From Eudorina sp. 2006-703-Eu-15 (lineage: Eukaryota > Chlorophyta > Chlorophyceae > Chlamydomonadales > Volvocaceae), in NCBI GenBank assembly GCA_003117195.1, contig BDSI01000024.1, forward strand, positions 124,001-188,000: a stretch of 64,000 nucleotides of DNA, read 5' to 3'. The translations under genes were made by a program, and so were the position numbers. Positions 1 through 13,100 of this stretch are shown piece after piece. Below the pieces are notes generated by a model. That model was not told the origin of the DNA. It saw nothing but the letters and a program-made list of their open reading frames with translations, and did no database searches. How positions within the stretch are numbered: position 1 is the stretch's first letter; the number at the start of each line of letters is the position of its first letter.

Positions 1-186
1 TGTGGTGACAAGCTAAGGAGGGTACCATCTACCGTGGTGTGGAGGGGTGAGGCAACCGCCGCGGCGAACAAACCAGCCCGCCATTCAAACCGCTCAGTTG
101 CGGCGGCCTGCATTTGCAAGTGCTTGCTTGTCATTTCGCGTCCTAGGGAAGACCCCAAAATTGCAAACCAACCAACCATGAGCCAT

Positions 187-3100
187 CTAGGGCACCTGCA
201 GGATAACTCTGTCGTCTGAGCCGCGATAGCGCAGCGGCAGCAGTGCTCCCTCGCTGCCCCACTCCAGGGAAAGTTTGCCGCCGCCGTACGGCAGCTGGAG
301 CGCCGCTCCAGGAAGGGCCAGGCCAGCCGGGTCCGCAATAATGCCCTCAAGACCGCCGCAGCAACTGACGGCCGCCACAGCGGCCGCACCTCGCGTCGGA
401 ACGTCCTTTGGCGGTGTCTCATTCAGGCCCCAGTACCTGCCCAGCAGGTCTCGCCGTACCCACTGGAGCACCGGAGCCATCAGCTCCTGGAGCGGCGGCA
501 GGAAACAGCCGAAGCCGGTTGGGGAGGAGGGAGAGGCGGAAGCGCGAAACCTCATGATGTTGACCGCAGTCCGGTTCGGCGGATGTACGGTTTCAATCGT
601 TGGACGAGATCGTCGGTACCGCCGGGGGGCATCTGGTGGTTACGGGAGGGGCATGGGTGACTCTTCGACAGATCCCCCCAACCCCCCGACACGCTGCCAG
701 ATAACATCTTGACGGTTGCGGCCAACCCCCTTGGATCCGGGACGGGCGGCTGCGGTGTGCCGTACGCCGTAAACCCGTACCTTGCATATGGCGAGCCATG
801 CGCCACCCGGCCCATCATAGCCGCCGAGCCCCCGGCTCGAACAGTCGCCGCCACCGCCCTCCAGACCGCACGCCTCGAAGTAGACGCTCCAGCCGGGCAG
901 CGGACCGCTGCGGCGCGTACTGGTGTCGGAGCTGTTGGAGCCGGGGTTGGCACCGGCGGCGGCTGGACTGCCAGCGTGGGCGACCGCGGAGGCGGCGGCG
1001 AACGGCCGGCCTCCGTTGGCGCTACCTTGGTGGTGTGTGATGACCAGACGGCAGAGGTCCAGCTGGATGGAGGTGAGGAGATGGAGATGGAGATGGAGGT
1101 GTGTGGAGCGAGGGGCGAGGCCGACAGGGAGGGCAAGTAAGGCCGGGCCAAGGGAGGGGCGCTGCCGTATCGTCACACGTGTGAGGGCGGGTCCCTCGCC
1201 AGCAGGTCCCTCGTGAGGCCATCAGTCCCGAGGGCGCTGCCATCACATGTGTTGGGGAGGGCAGGGCCAGGCGCCCAGGCCGGCCCAGGCTCAAGAGCAG
1301 GGTGGCTATCTTAAGATATAAATATATATTCGGCCGAAAATCTTGAGTTTTGATAGATACTTTCCCTCGGGAGAAAGATGAGGTTTTAGATACTCATGGC
1401 CTCTCGCACGGGGAAAAGCCCCCTTGAGTAGATAAAATTCCAGCAAAAGCTCCCTCCGACAGATACTTTCAGCACGATTGGGCAAGGAGTATCTCCGGCC
1501 GTAGATACTCTGCAAAATAAGATAGCCACCCTGCTCAAGAGCGGGAGCGAGTGGGAAAAGCGCCCACCACGCACCGGTCCGTGAGGTGCGGCAGCAAGTC
1601 CGGACGGTTTGGTTTGAGCGAGTGTCGGCGTACTGTGTGCGGGGCGGGCGTTCGTGTTTTGGCTCGATGTCCGACATACGGTACCTGGTGGAGCCTGTTG
1701 GGACTTGCCCTGGTATACACCGCTGATCCCTTTTGGGGGTCCGCTGTAACGTTCATTCATTGCTTCATACACACCTGGATGAGCACCCGGTGGTGCTTCC
1801 ACTCCTGCAGGCACCTGAGTGCCTCGCACAGGGTGGGCCGCACCGGTCGGCTCACGCCGCCGCCACTGCGGCCGCTGCCGCTGTCCTCGCCGGCGGGCCT
1901 GGCGGCGCCGCACCCGGGAGCGCTTCCGCCCCTCCAAGGAAGGACCAGGGGTGAGGTGTCGGGACAGCGTAGCCGGTACGGCCCCTGTACGGACCAGACA
2001 TGGCGGTACAACCAAGAACCAACCACTCTCCATCTGCTGCAGCGCCAAGGCGCAGCCGCGCCTGGTCAAATGAGTTCGGAACTTCAGATACCTTGCATGG
2101 GGCATCCTCCGCACGAGCAGCAGCAGTTGGTGGGTGGAAGTGGTAGCCGTACATGTTGCACGAGCTTCACATAATGATATTGCTTGGGAATGGCAGGACA
2201 GACCACAGACAGGGAACCCTCAAGCCGAGCGCCTTGACTCTGACCTCGAGCGCCTGCTTCTCCTCGGAGTGGCACAGGAAGCGGTGCACGTCTGCGGTGG
2301 AACGCCAGGCGGCGGTCACCCGAGGCGACCCATGGGTCAGTTGCGCCTGCGGGGCGGTGGCGTCCGATGCAAGAGGAGGGCATGGGCCGACTTCGAAAAG
2401 CATTCAAGAGTCCTAAATCACTTCAATGGCCCCGCTTGCTTTCCCCAGCGCGCGCCATCTCACGTACATGGTGTAACAGGGCCACCGCCAGCTTGTGCGG
2501 CCTGTCGAGGACGGCGGCCAACCGGATCGCACGGCTGCCGTACAGCGCCCTCTGCGCCGTCAGCAGCTCGTCCGCCCACGCCGGACGGCAGTACGGCAGC
2601 GCGGAGGTGCGCAGCGCGGGCGGCCAGCGGGGCGGTGGCAATGAGGGCCGGAAGCTGCCGCTGCGGTGGTGGAGATGGGGCGGGGGGTTGGGGGACATAC
2701 GGGTTGGCTCAGGCCATCAACGGGGGCAGCGGTCAAGCCGTAAAACCGACACAGGTTCAGTCAAAGTGTCAAGAGCTTTTGGTTGCTTGTCCCAGATCGC
2801 GGCCGTGGCCTGAGCGCAGGCCGGGGGTTTTCAGGTACTCCGTGACCAGCGGCCGAATGCTCCAGTCCAGTCCAGTCCAGTCCAGTCCAGCCCAGTCCAG
2901 CCCAGTCGAATGAACCTCTACTGACCTGCGATTCACAACAAGTTGGAGAGAGGAGTTCGGCACCGGCACCGGCACCGGCAGGCTGCCTCCTCTCCGCGGC
3001 CCTGCGAGCTGCGAGTCGGCGGCGACCTCCGCGCTGCGGTCGAATGCAGCAGGAGGCGAGCCCTCAGCAGCTCCGCCGGGTATGACGGATGATGACGACG

Positions 3101-3212
3101 CGACCGCAGACGCCGACGCGCCGCCATCCCAATCCTCCTCCCGGCGGCGGCCGTCGTCGCCTCTCCGGAGCAGGACCCTGCCCCGGCCGTGGCGGTGTGT
3201 GGTGACCAGCAT
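187..3212 (-). CDS. Unrecognised 451-residue protein, seven exons
   Basis: I do not recognise this protein. Seven minus-strand exons join in phase: 3212-2926, 2660-2468, 2346-2245, 2061-2027, 1931-1775, 1062-781 and 486-187, with ATG at 3212 and TAG at 187. Donors include GTCAGT, GTGTGT and GTACGG, and every acceptor is AG. The N-terminal ~95 residues are Ser/Ala/Arg-rich. Exon 2 carries a helical stretch (PYCRPAWADELLTAQRALYG), exon 5 ends LQEWKHHRVLIQ, and the last exon begins ELMAPVLQWVRRDLLGRYWG. There is no clear signal peptide, membrane span or catalytic motif. Intron 5 contains a hAT-type MITE. The weakest joins are the 35-nt exon 4 (donor GTGGTT) and the exon 2 donor GTACGT. It is divergent from the HAD phosphatase gene, 1.3 kb away. 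The reading frame is seen; the exon model is inferred. Confidence 0.55.
1298..1533. mobile_element. Non-autonomous hAT-type MITE, 236 bp
   Basis: The ends are perfect 16-bp terminal inverted repeats, CAGGGTGGCTATCTTA. They are flanked by an identical 8-bp direct repeat, CTCAAGAG, at 1290-1297 and 1534-1541, which fits a target-site duplication. An 8-bp duplication and a CAGGG start are characteristic of hAT elements. AGATACT occurs four times inside and its reverse AGTATCT once, like subterminal transposase-binding repeats. There is no coding capacity. It lies in intron 5 of the 187-3212 gene. The intact ends and duplication suggest a recent insertion. Confidence 0.85.
2861..2907. repeat. (CCAGT)n microsatellite
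   Basis: About nine 5-bp CCAGT units, some interrupted by CC, in intron 1 of the 187-3212 gene, just beyond its donor at 2925. Confidence 0.8.
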
Positions 3213-4521
3213 CTAGAGGGTGGCTCGTGGCTGCAGCGCCAGCACGCGGAGTGCAGCAGAAGGCGCAGGTGCCGGTCAGGGTTGCGGTGCGCAGACCGTA
3301 ATGGGCATCGCGCTGTAACCCCGCCGGTGACAGCGTGATTGGACTGACGACGGTGTGCTGCGCGCGGTTCTCAGCGTAGGTGTTTATTGTGCGCAGCAGT
3401 GTTCTTGGAGAGGCCGATCTGTGTCTGGGAGCCTTCTACAGTCGGCAAGGCGGATATACACTGGCCACGTGTGCAATGAGGTTACCTGTGTCACTGTGCA
3501 TTATGTCGCCGGAACATCTGCAGTGATGCAATGAACGCAGTTGAGGTTGAGGCAGGGGCGGTGCTTTGCCGCACTACTGTACTGCACTCGAGGCATGACC
3601 TCGTCATGCTTACAAGGGCGGTTGCTTGACGGTGCCTGGATCGGTCTGTGGTGATTAAGCTGCTGCGCAGACTGGATGCAAAGAGGGGAGCTCGCTCGGC
3701 ATGTATGAAAGTGTTCAGAGTTACCACAGGCTCTCGTCGCACCAGCCAGATCCCTGGCTCGTGCAGCGTAATGGGCTCTCTCACGCGCACCAAGGCATAA
3801 TTTCTGGTGCACCATAGATACGCATGGTGTGGCAAACTACCACGGCATCATAGCGCCGGCGACGCAACGGCGTGTCCTCTGTTCCTCCAGTCGGCTGTTG
3901 ACCGGTTCAGTCGTTAGTCACCGGTCCGGTACGTTGCGACCGGCACCTTTTGTGTGGATCCCATGACGCAAACTTGCTGATCTATTTGTGCGTCAAATGC
4001 GGTGTAGAAAGGGAAAATTCGACGCGTCGACGGCTTGTAACGCTCGCGCCATCGTACTCGCTCATCCCAGATTAGTCAGACACAAACCGTAGACATACAC
4101 AAACTTTGTTTCTAGGTACCGCAATTTCAGCTCTGAGTTGGCATATTTTTTATTAACGGACAGAGAGTCAAACATTGTCACAAGTCCGCATCAAGTCGAT
4201 GCCCTATTTCGAACGTTGGAGACCAGTGCTAAGCCACTAACTCGTTCTTAGGTTGAAATGCAAGTATCTAGCAGTGTTTGGCGGCGCGGCTCGTCAACGG
4301 TTGCACAGCACCACCAGCTGATGGCCGGTAAGCCCTGGTCGTCTTGTTCTATAGGATTGCTGAATTGACTGTGAGGGAAAAACTCTGCTCTTATAGGCTA
4401 TGCATACACTTATCATAGAGGATTGGTTCTGCTGGCCGCTTTAGTCCAAATTAGTGGCCACGGGTTGAATCTGCCTGTGTTTTGTATGCCTGAATGAAAA
4501 TGTTGGTAATGTTTACGATCG
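3213..4521. other. Divergent intergenic region, no gene seen
   Basis: This 1.3-kb stretch separates two divergent genes and should hold both promoters. Open frames are short and family-free. The part from about 3950 to 4520 is clearly more AT-rich than its surroundings, as expected for a promoter or 5' leader of the downstream gene. I could not assign a TATA box with confidence. Confidence 0.5.
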
Positions 4522-7500
4522 ATGACCCTTAAGTCTCACACGGAGTCGTTGTCATGTTCGCTACGGGCTACAGCGCCAACGGTGCGCAGTACGCTGGTGG
4601 CCGCCTCCACCGCCAACGCCGCTCTGAACAACGGATCTGGATCGGCCCGGGTAACCTCCATCGGGGCGCACGTCCACGTGGCTGCGGCGGCTTCGAGCGG
4701 TAGCGGCAGTGCTGCCCCAGCGACGGTTCAAGCAGCAGCCACCTCCAGCACATCCGAGGCGGGCCCACCCTCCCTGGACTTCATCTCACTCCGCGGAGTG
4801 CTCTTCGACGTGGATGGAACGCTGGTGGAGTCCGACCCGCTGCACTTCCTAGCGTGAGTCAGCGGTTGCCCAGCTAGCTCCTCTAGCTCATCCGCGCGGC
4901 TCTTCTCTCTAGCTCATCCGCGCGGCTCTTCACAACGCCGGAATTTACAATGCCGAAAATTGATCACAACGGCGACGAGCAGACGCCGGCGTGTACAATA
5001 TGTAGCTCACGGCCGCATGCGGCATGCCCCGCCCACCTCACCCCTTAAGTCCTCATGCAACTCCCTGTGGTTGTAGCTGTTCTGCGCGGCAGCTTACGCT
5101 GCCTCTGGACAAGACGGGTGGGTGCGCCTTGCCCCTGCTCTTAAAAACCCCTACTCTGGCTCCTCCTACCCATCTGGCCCCGCACCTCGTGCCCCCGCCC
5201 ACTGCCCGCATCTCTTATCCATCGCGTCCTCCATGTCCCTCCACATCCTCCCTCGCCCTGTCCCTTAACCGATCGACATGTCTTTGACGCACACCCCGCG
5301 CCCTCTCTCTCTACAGCTTCCAGGAGATCCTGGCCGAGGTGGGATTCAACGGCGGACAGCTCATCGACGAGCAGTTCTTCCGCCGCCACATCAGCGGCCG
5401 CCACAACCCGGAGATCGCGGCTGACCTGTTCCCCACCTGGGACGAGCAGCGCCGTACGGCTTTCTACATGGACAAGGAGGTGCGGGGGGTGGGCCTGCTG
5501 GCATATTACCTGCTGGGGTGTGGACCTAGATCTGAATCTGGATCTGGGTTATCTGAATCCATCTGGGTTATCTGAATCCACTGACGGCTGGACCGCGAGG
5601 CCTGAGCCTAAGACACCGACCGGGGCTTGGCTTCCAGGACCGACCCATTTCAACGGGATGACAGACCCCCTCGCCGGGCTGGGTGTGTCTGGGCTGTTGT
5701 CCTTCCTAACCCCCTCAAGGGATGCGAGCATGCGACCCTGGAGCCGCACGCATCGGTCTTCGGAACCCCCAGGAGCGGCCCCTCTTCTACTGCGGTTCGC
5801 CGGTTACTCCCAACGGTCTGGCCCAACGGTCTGCCTTGCGCCAGGGGCGCGACACGCCGTCCGTCGCTTCCAGTGACTTCTCCCTTCGCCCCCCTCGCCC
5901 CAACCTGGACGGGTGGCCCTGCAGGAGCGCTTCCGCCGAATGGCCGCAGCTGGACTGGAACCCCTGAAGGTGCGGACCGGGAGGAGCAGCGGTTGAATGT
6001 ACAACCGACTCGGCTGCCCTCCGTACAACGGACACACTGAACTGGGCCCTCGCTTCTCATAGAACGCACTCAACTGTTCAGGGCGGGCTCATCATTAAAC
6101 GAACTCAGCAGCCCTCGTGCGAAGCGCTCAAGCCGCTGAGGGGCCACCGAGCCAACCCTCCTGCAATGACGGGCACACAATGTTCATTGGCACACCATGC
6201 TCAAGAGGTTATTCCGGCGGCACCTCCGGTCCTTCCCGCGTCCAAAAATGCGGGAGGTCGGGTATGCGGACGGTGGGCCCGACGGTGCTGCTCAGGGTCC
6301 CCGTGCACCAGCCCCTCGCCCGCGCCGTGCTCCTTTCCTCCCTTCTCCCCCTGCCACCTTTACCCGCACACTCCTCCCACTCCTCAGGGCCTGCGCGAGT
6401 TCCTGGAATGGGTGCGGCGCCGCGGGCTGCGGTGCGCGGCGGTGACCAACGCCCCCAGGTGCGCGCCGCGCCGCGCCGGGCCGGGCGCGGGGCCTGATGA
6501 CCTCCGGGAGGGACCGGGAGGGGCGACGGCCACCGGCACTGACCGCAGTGACCGCGGGCGGGCGGGGGGGCGGGCGGGTGGGCAGTGTGTCTGTGTTGTT
6601 GAGCGAGGGGACCCGCCCGGGCTGTGTGTTTAGGAAAGGGCTGTGTGCCCGAGGCAGCCAGACTGCAGTGACCGCGGGCGGGCGGGCGGTGTTGGAAACC
6701 CGACAGGGCAGCCTCGCGAGCCGCCATATCTCCCCAGCGCTAGCGTGCGACCAGCTGCCTCGGAAGCTGCCAAGTGCGTCGGGGATCGGAGGGGTGGTGG
6801 TGGAAGGGCTCCCTCAACGCCATCGAGGGCCCAGCACCCACCAGGCAACGCCCGCGGTCCTGCCTCGCGCTCCATCTGGGTAAGGGACCCATGGGTCTAC
6901 AGGATCGCTTGTCAGCGGCATGCGTGTGGTAAGTGAAGAAACCCTAGCCTCGACCCCCGTTCCAAACCCGCACGCACGTCTGTGTGTTTCGGCGACGCCC
7001 CTCTGAACGCTGCTGTGCCCCCCCCCCCCGGTGCCTTGCTGTTTGGTGTCAGGGCGAATGCGGAGATGATGTTGGCGGGGCTGGGACTGGAGTCGTGTTT
7101 CGAGGTGAGGAGGGGGAGGGAGGGACGGAGGCCGTGAGGGAGCCCAGAGGCTCCGGGCGCACGTCTCTTTCAGAGTGCAGGTTCGTTCGGTTCACAGAGG
7201 ACACCGGCTGGTCGCCCTCTTTTATTGACCGGTGCATTCTCTGGTGGATTCAGATTGCTTGTGTCCCTTTGTCTCCCCCATCGCCTCCCCCCCCCCCATA
7301 CCGCCCCGCCCCGCCCCCGCCCGCCCTGTCGGCCGCAGCACCTGGTCCTGGGTGAGGAGTGCACGCGAGCTAAGCCCCACCCGGACCCCTACCTCACGGC
7401 CATGGAGCTGATCGGCCTCACTGCGGGTAGGGGGCCTGGAGGGATGCCTGGCTGGCTGGATGGCTGAATGGGTGGGTGGGTGCATACTTGGAGTCTATCC

Positions 7501-8382
7501 CCGTCCTTATGGGGGGAAAGGCAGGACGGGGATAGACTCCATTGGGGGAATAACCGCTGTGGCCCCGGTGTGGGGGGCCGCATGGACAACTTGCGCTCTG
7601 AGCTGACTGCACCGCGCTAACAAAGAACTGGATGACCCTATGTAGAAGCGCATATTAGGTGCAACCAAAGCCCAATCCCAGGGCAGGGGCCATGCATTGG
7701 CAACACGTGCGGGTGTGTCTGAGGCCTTAGCACGCGTCGCAGCCCCGCTGCCTGACCCGTCTGTCTGTCAATCTGTCTGTCTGTCTGTCCACGCGCCCAC
7801 CCGCCCCTGCAGCCGAGTGTGTGGTGTTCGAGGATTCGCCCTCCGGGGTGGCCGCGGGGGTGGCGGCGGGGGCGCCCGTGGTGGCGCTGACGACGGGGCA
7901 GGAGCCGGAGGTGCTTCGGAGGGCAGGTGCGTGGGGGGATTGGTGGGTCGCGGATGGGGCCGCGGAAGGGGCCGCGGAAGGGGGTTGCGCTCCGCGGGGA
8001 CAGCCCGTGGTTGCCACTGGCAGTCAGGCGGCCCCTGCAAACTGTGACGTCGCCCGACCTAAGGGCCCCTGCACACCCGCGCAATGCCCCGTCGTGCAAT
8101 GAGCGCGATTCTCGGTCGTAAATACCGCACGCGCACGCGAATACCAGGTTTAGGTCGGCCGGGACTTTCGTTCCTAAACACATTTGCACACAATTTCACC
8201 TTCCAGACACATACACAGACCAGCACCGGTGAATACCGCGGGTGGCTGGCAATGCGCCGACCCATGGGTCGTCTGTCCCTGCAGGCGCCGTCTGGGTGGT
8301 TCGGGACTTCCGTGACGTCATGGCGGCCGTGCAGGCGGCGGAGGCGGCGCAGGCGTCAGCGAGCGGGTCGGGGTCATTGTAG
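4522..8382 (+). CDS. SGPP: HAD-superfamily sugar phosphatase, plant SGPP type
   Basis: A haloacid-dehalogenase phosphatase of 320 residues, alignable almost throughout with plant SGPP, which hydrolyses small phosphate monoesters such as glycerol-3-phosphate and sugar phosphates. Exons: 4522-4853, 5317-5479, 5925-5969, 6388-6458, 7053-7104, 7339-7426, 7813-7926 and 8285-8382; all phases agree. All four HAD motifs are present: DVDGT (D96 nucleophile, D98), VTNAP (T200), AKPHPDPY (K233) and FEDS (E257-D258). The cap region matches SGPP (HFLAFQEILAEVGFNGG). The ~90-residue Ala/Ser/Thr-rich N-terminus resembles an organelle transit peptide and is absent from the cytosolic plant enzyme, so plastid or mitochondrial location is inferred. 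The start is the first in-frame ATG. The 45-nt exon 3 is supported by phase and by family alignment. Confidence 0.92.
4881..4931. repeat. 26-bp tandem duplication in intron 1
   Basis: Two adjacent near-identical 25-26-bp units starting CTCTAGCTCATCCGCGCGG, just inside intron 1 of the HAD phosphatase gene. Confidence 0.75.
7489..7541. repeat. Perfect 19-bp hairpin in an intron
   Basis: The arms 7489-7507 and 7523-7541 are exact reverse complements (TGGAGTCTATCCCCGTCCT) around a 15-nt loop. It lies in the sixth intron of the HAD phosphatase gene. The arms are shorter than a usual microRNA precursor. It may be a small foldback element or its remnant. Confidence 0.8.
7757..7792. repeat. (TGTC)n microsatellite
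   Basis: Tetranucleotide TGTC run with one interruption, just before the last-but-one exon of the HAD phosphatase gene. Confidence 0.75.
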
Positions 8383-10152
8383 GGTTTGTAGGTGCCTTCG
8401 GCTGAGATGACATGGGGACCCCCATGGGGCCTTCCAGGGGGGGAGGGTGGCGGTCCCCAGCCGATTGCTGCAGGACGCAGTGCTGCTGGAGGGGCTTATC
8501 CCCTCGACTCTCATCACGGGCATCGATGCACCTGCCACTGCGGCTGTGATATTGGGGAAGAAAACAAACCAACCGAGCGGCGAGGCGTCTGTCGTGTGGG
8601 CCGCTCGTGTGGGGCGGTTGTGTGGGCAGTTGCGTTTGGAATTTGGGGTCGGAGTGTGGCCGGAAGAGCTGGGCCGTGGGGCATGAAGGTGTGGTGTTGG
8701 CGTGCGTGTGTGTGCGTGGGCGATTCGAGTGAGTGCGTGGGCGCCATCTCAGGGGGCTGCTGCCACGACGATGGCGGTGGCACGCGCAACTGGAGCTCAT
8801 TGAGGGAGGTGCTGTCGCCGGCGGGCGGGCAGTGGAGGCGGAGACCGGCGGCGTTGTGCAGGCGGTGACAGCGGGAACAGAGAGGGTCATGGGAGGGACC
8901 TGGTCGGGGTGCGCGTCCCGAGTGACGAGAGATCTGTGTGATGATGGGAGTACTGTGTGGCACGTGGGGGTTCGCGATGCGGGTATCTTGTGCCAGTGTA
9001 CTATGGGAGGGGAGGGACGCTACGTGGTGCACTGACGGCTGCTGCGGGTTGGGAACACTGTCGTACCATAGTAAGGAGCGGTGGGCTTGAATGACTAGAA
9101 TAATCAAGCCGATGCGAGAGAGATGTCACCCGCCGGTTGCCGGCGCCGAGGACGAGAGCCGAGTGCATGCTGAGTGAGTGCCGACTGGAGACGCCGCGCG
9201 GGCGCCTCGCGACACATCTTCAAACGTTGGGAGTTTCGCGTTTCCCTTCGTTCAGAGGAGGCTATGCATTGTGGGTCCGTTTCGAGTGCATCGTGGTCTT
9301 CCTGTTATGGACGCTTGGCGGACGGTCGTCGAGGAGCGGCGCCAGTTGGCTGGGTTGCGGCGTGGCGGTGTCAAAAGTGCGCGACGCGCGGCGTGGCATG
9401 ACTGGCATGTGACCGGGACGGGCGTTTTGCTGGCAGCTGGCCGACATTCACAGGAAGGGGGCGGCCATCCAGCTGCCTTGCTGCTGTGTGTGTGTTCCTT
9501 TCGGCTGGAGACGATGAGAGACGGCGAGACGGGGCCACGTGCGTGTGCAATCCGCTCGCCATCAGACGAGCGAACTGACTTTCATCAACGTTGAGATGAG
9601 ACACCTTGCAAGGGTTGCATCGACCCTAAGAGCTTATCAAGATCGTGGAAACAAGGGAGACAGTGGAGGTAGGAAATGACGGACCGGCAAGCCATGGATA
9701 TCGTTTATTCGCGCCAGTTGATGTTGTGCTGCAGCGCATGCGTTACAGTGACGCAGGTGAAGGGCAAGGTCCTTGTAAAGCTGCGCGCCGACACGGTTTG
9801 GCGAGGTGCCGCGCTGCGCCAGGCCTGGACCGATAAACGTGTTTATAAATTTATGAACGCGCGCAGCACAAACCTGCACAAACCCTCTCTTGGTTCAGTG
9901 TCTCAAGCGAACCGTGATTAAGATGGCGTCAACATGTCGTGGCCACGTGCTGACGACGCTTGGATCCCGGTACGACATGCGACACGCACCGAAGGACTGC
10001 CAAGGCTACGGACCTCCTCACTTCACATGTGGACGCCAGACAGCGATCCTAACGAGGGCTCTCCGCTGCACACTTCAAGAACGTTTTTAGTTGCTTCAAC
10101 CCAACCTAAGACTACCAGCCAGGTGTCGCGCGGCGCATAACAGTCCGTCAAG
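8383..10152. other. Intergenic region, 3' UTR and upstream region, no gene seen
   Basis: It lies between the stop of the HAD phosphatase and the ATG of the aquaporin, on the same strand. Open frames here are short, overlap on both strands and have no recognisable motif. No clear TGTAA poly(A) signal was found close to the phosphatase stop. Confidence 0.45.
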
Positions 10153-13100
10153 ATGAGGTTTCTGCCAAACCTTCCACACCCGCACCTCTCCCATGCGCTT
10201 CGCGACTCGCGCCTAATCACGGTGAGTGCTGCTGTCATCTGCCTGTCGCGGCGGGAGCGGCTGTTGCCGCTGCGAGCTGGGTGAGCAAAGAAAGACCCTT
10301 GGGTCCCCGTTTCACGGGCAGCCTTGGAAAATTCCGCGCATTACTGGATATATCCCTTAGGAATATTGTTATTGAAGTTTCAGCATGCAACGAGTCGCGG
10401 CGCGTCGCGCCCAGCCCACGTTCAGTCGTCAGCTCCCGACGGTATGACGCCAGGTGGCCCTCAGCCGCTCCCCCTCAGCCAGCAGAGCTAACGCGCAGTC
10501 GAGCGTCGCCAAGATGGCCAGCAACGCACAAATGGACACACAATGCAATCCATGTTTCATGTCGGGCATTCATTTGCTTCCTTGTCCGTGTGTGTAGCTG
10601 TGCCGACTCGCGACCCTTCGCGACCCAAGGACTTCCACCGTCGCCACGACGGCACGCGACCCTGAACCTTGTCTCGGTCTCGCAGCGTTACCGTATCGAC
10701 TCACTCTGTTCTGGAGCCAAATATCATCCATGTATGGGCCGATAGCCGAATATCATATATTTATGGGCGATGACAGTGGCTGCATCCGTCGAAAAGAGCG
10801 AGGCTTCCGGAGGCGCGCAACAGTGCTAATTATTTCATGTCGTACCGTCATGTTTGAATAACACTTTCAAATTGGTTTTTGTGCGCCTCTAAGAGCTAGT
10901 TCCCTCGCGCGCGTTCTTCCGGTCCTGTCTTGCAGAGCGGCGGCACCGCGGCACACTCACGCGCCTTGCCGGTGCCGGCCGTCGGTCTTGCCCCGCGCTG
11001 CCCACGCAGGCGCTGGTCGCGGAGTTCCTGGGCACCCTCCTGTTCCAGCTCTACTCCGGCGCCGTATCGAGGGGCCCCGTGGAGACCGCCGCGGCCTTCG
11101 CCGCCATCAGTTGAGTGTTCCCAACGCCGCGAAGGTTGCGAAGGTTGCGATTGCACGGCGAATGCGACGCCGGTTCCCTGGTTGACGCCCTGATTGCGCA
11201 CTGTGTGGGAAGCACGAGGTCGGCAGCGTCGTATTGCGGTCATGGACAAACCATCCCGACTTCCCCTCCACGACGTCGAGTGTCATCGCCCTGCCCCGGC
11301 AACCCTTCCCCTTCCCCTCCACCGACAGTGTACCTGACGTACAACCTGAGCGGCGGCCACCTCAACCCCGCCGTCAGTCTGGCGGGCGCGGGCACCGGCC
11401 ACGTGGACCTGGTACGGGGATTGCTGTACGCCGTCGTACAGATCCTCGGCGCGATCGCCGGCGCGCTCATCCAAGTGGGCCTTGTGTACGACAACGCCAT
11501 CGGGCACCCTAGCGAGAGCTGCTTCTCCCCGCCGCGTCACGTCACGGGCCCCGAGCTGTGGGGCTGGGAGTTCATCAGCACATTCTTCTTCCTGGCGGGT
11601 GGGTGCGGCGGGTGACAGCCGTGCCGCCGCTTTGTCACGGCAGTGCCGTACTTCAGGTTCACGTGCGGCGGCAGTAGATTCAGTTGGGAGCCGTATCCGC
11701 AGAACCGCCAAGGGCCTAACAGCAGTAGATGGGTGGTGGTGGTGCTGGTGGTGGTGCTGGTGGTGGTGGTGCTGGTGGTGGTGCTGGTGGTGGTGGTGCT
11801 GGTGGTGGTGGTGCTGGTGGTGCTGGTGGTGGTGGTGCAACACAGCAGGGGCGAGAGTGGGGCCCAGACCGGGTGCCCCTCTTCCAACGTTCAAGACTCG
11901 TAACCCCCTCACACACACACACACCTCGTGTGCCCCGCCGCTTTCCCCTGGCCCCCCTCCCCGCAGTCATGTACACGGCCGTGTTTGTGGCGCCCGGACA
12001 GGGCACTGCCGCACCGCTGGCGGCCGGCTTGGCGCTGCTGACCGCACTCTCCACGGGTGAGCTGGTGTGACACCGCCCACCGCCCACGGCCCACCCTGTA
12101 TGGGTGTGGGTATGGGTTCGCGCCGTGCGGCGGCCCGCGCATACCGTACCACATCACAGAGTCCTGTTCCGCTCCCGCGTCTCGCCCGGCGGTCATGCGC
12201 CTTCTGCCATGCCGCAGCCCATTGGCGGGCCCCATGCCATGCCATAGTACAGCGATGGTTACAGCGGGCGCGCTGGCCAGAGAGCGCGCCCCACGCCGTG
12301 CCACGGCTTACTGGGCGACCCACGGGTCGGGGACGGCCCGACCCGACCGGGCCTGCCGTTGCATCTCGGAACACGGGCGCGGACATTGAACCACTCGGTG
12401 ACCCGGAACGGGCGGCCTCACCAAGACGGCAGTTCTCGACGTCCCAACATTTCCCCCCTGGGTCGCAAATGCAAGACCACCTCTTTTCCCCTCCCCTGGC
12501 ACGACTTCATCGTTGCCAACCCAATCCCTGTACCCTATACACCGTATCCTCCCCCGACCGTGTCTTCACCGCCCTGCACCCCCTGACTTTCGACGCGCAC
12601 TCCCGCGCGCGTGCAGGCGGTTTCTACACGGGCGGCTCGCCGCTCAACCCCGCGCGCGTGATCGCCAACATGGTGGTGTACCGCTGCAACGTGTCCTGGG
12701 GCTGGTCCTACCTGGCGGCGCACCTGGCGGCGATCGGCGGGGTGGTGGCCTGGGTGTGGCCCGTGCACGGACTGGGCATGTACATGGGAGGTGCGGCCGG
12801 GCGGGCGGGGGAGGGGGGCCTGGGGGCGTCCTCGCCGGGGATGGGACCTCTACAGACACGTTGGACACGTTGGACACGTGCTGAATTGTAAAAACAACCC
12901 AAGCCGCGGTGCTTGGGAGGAGGGTGGGCGTCACCGCCGTGTCCTTGAGGTTGCGGGCGAGAGCTTTGTGGGTTCCCCTCTGCGCTTTGTGGGTTTCCCT
13001 CTGGTAGCCTGTTCCAACCTGAAAATCCACAGCAGCGCGCATTGAAGCCGTGCGCGCGTGTCTGATGGGTCGGTTCGATGTCACTTTCTGTGATCTTTGG

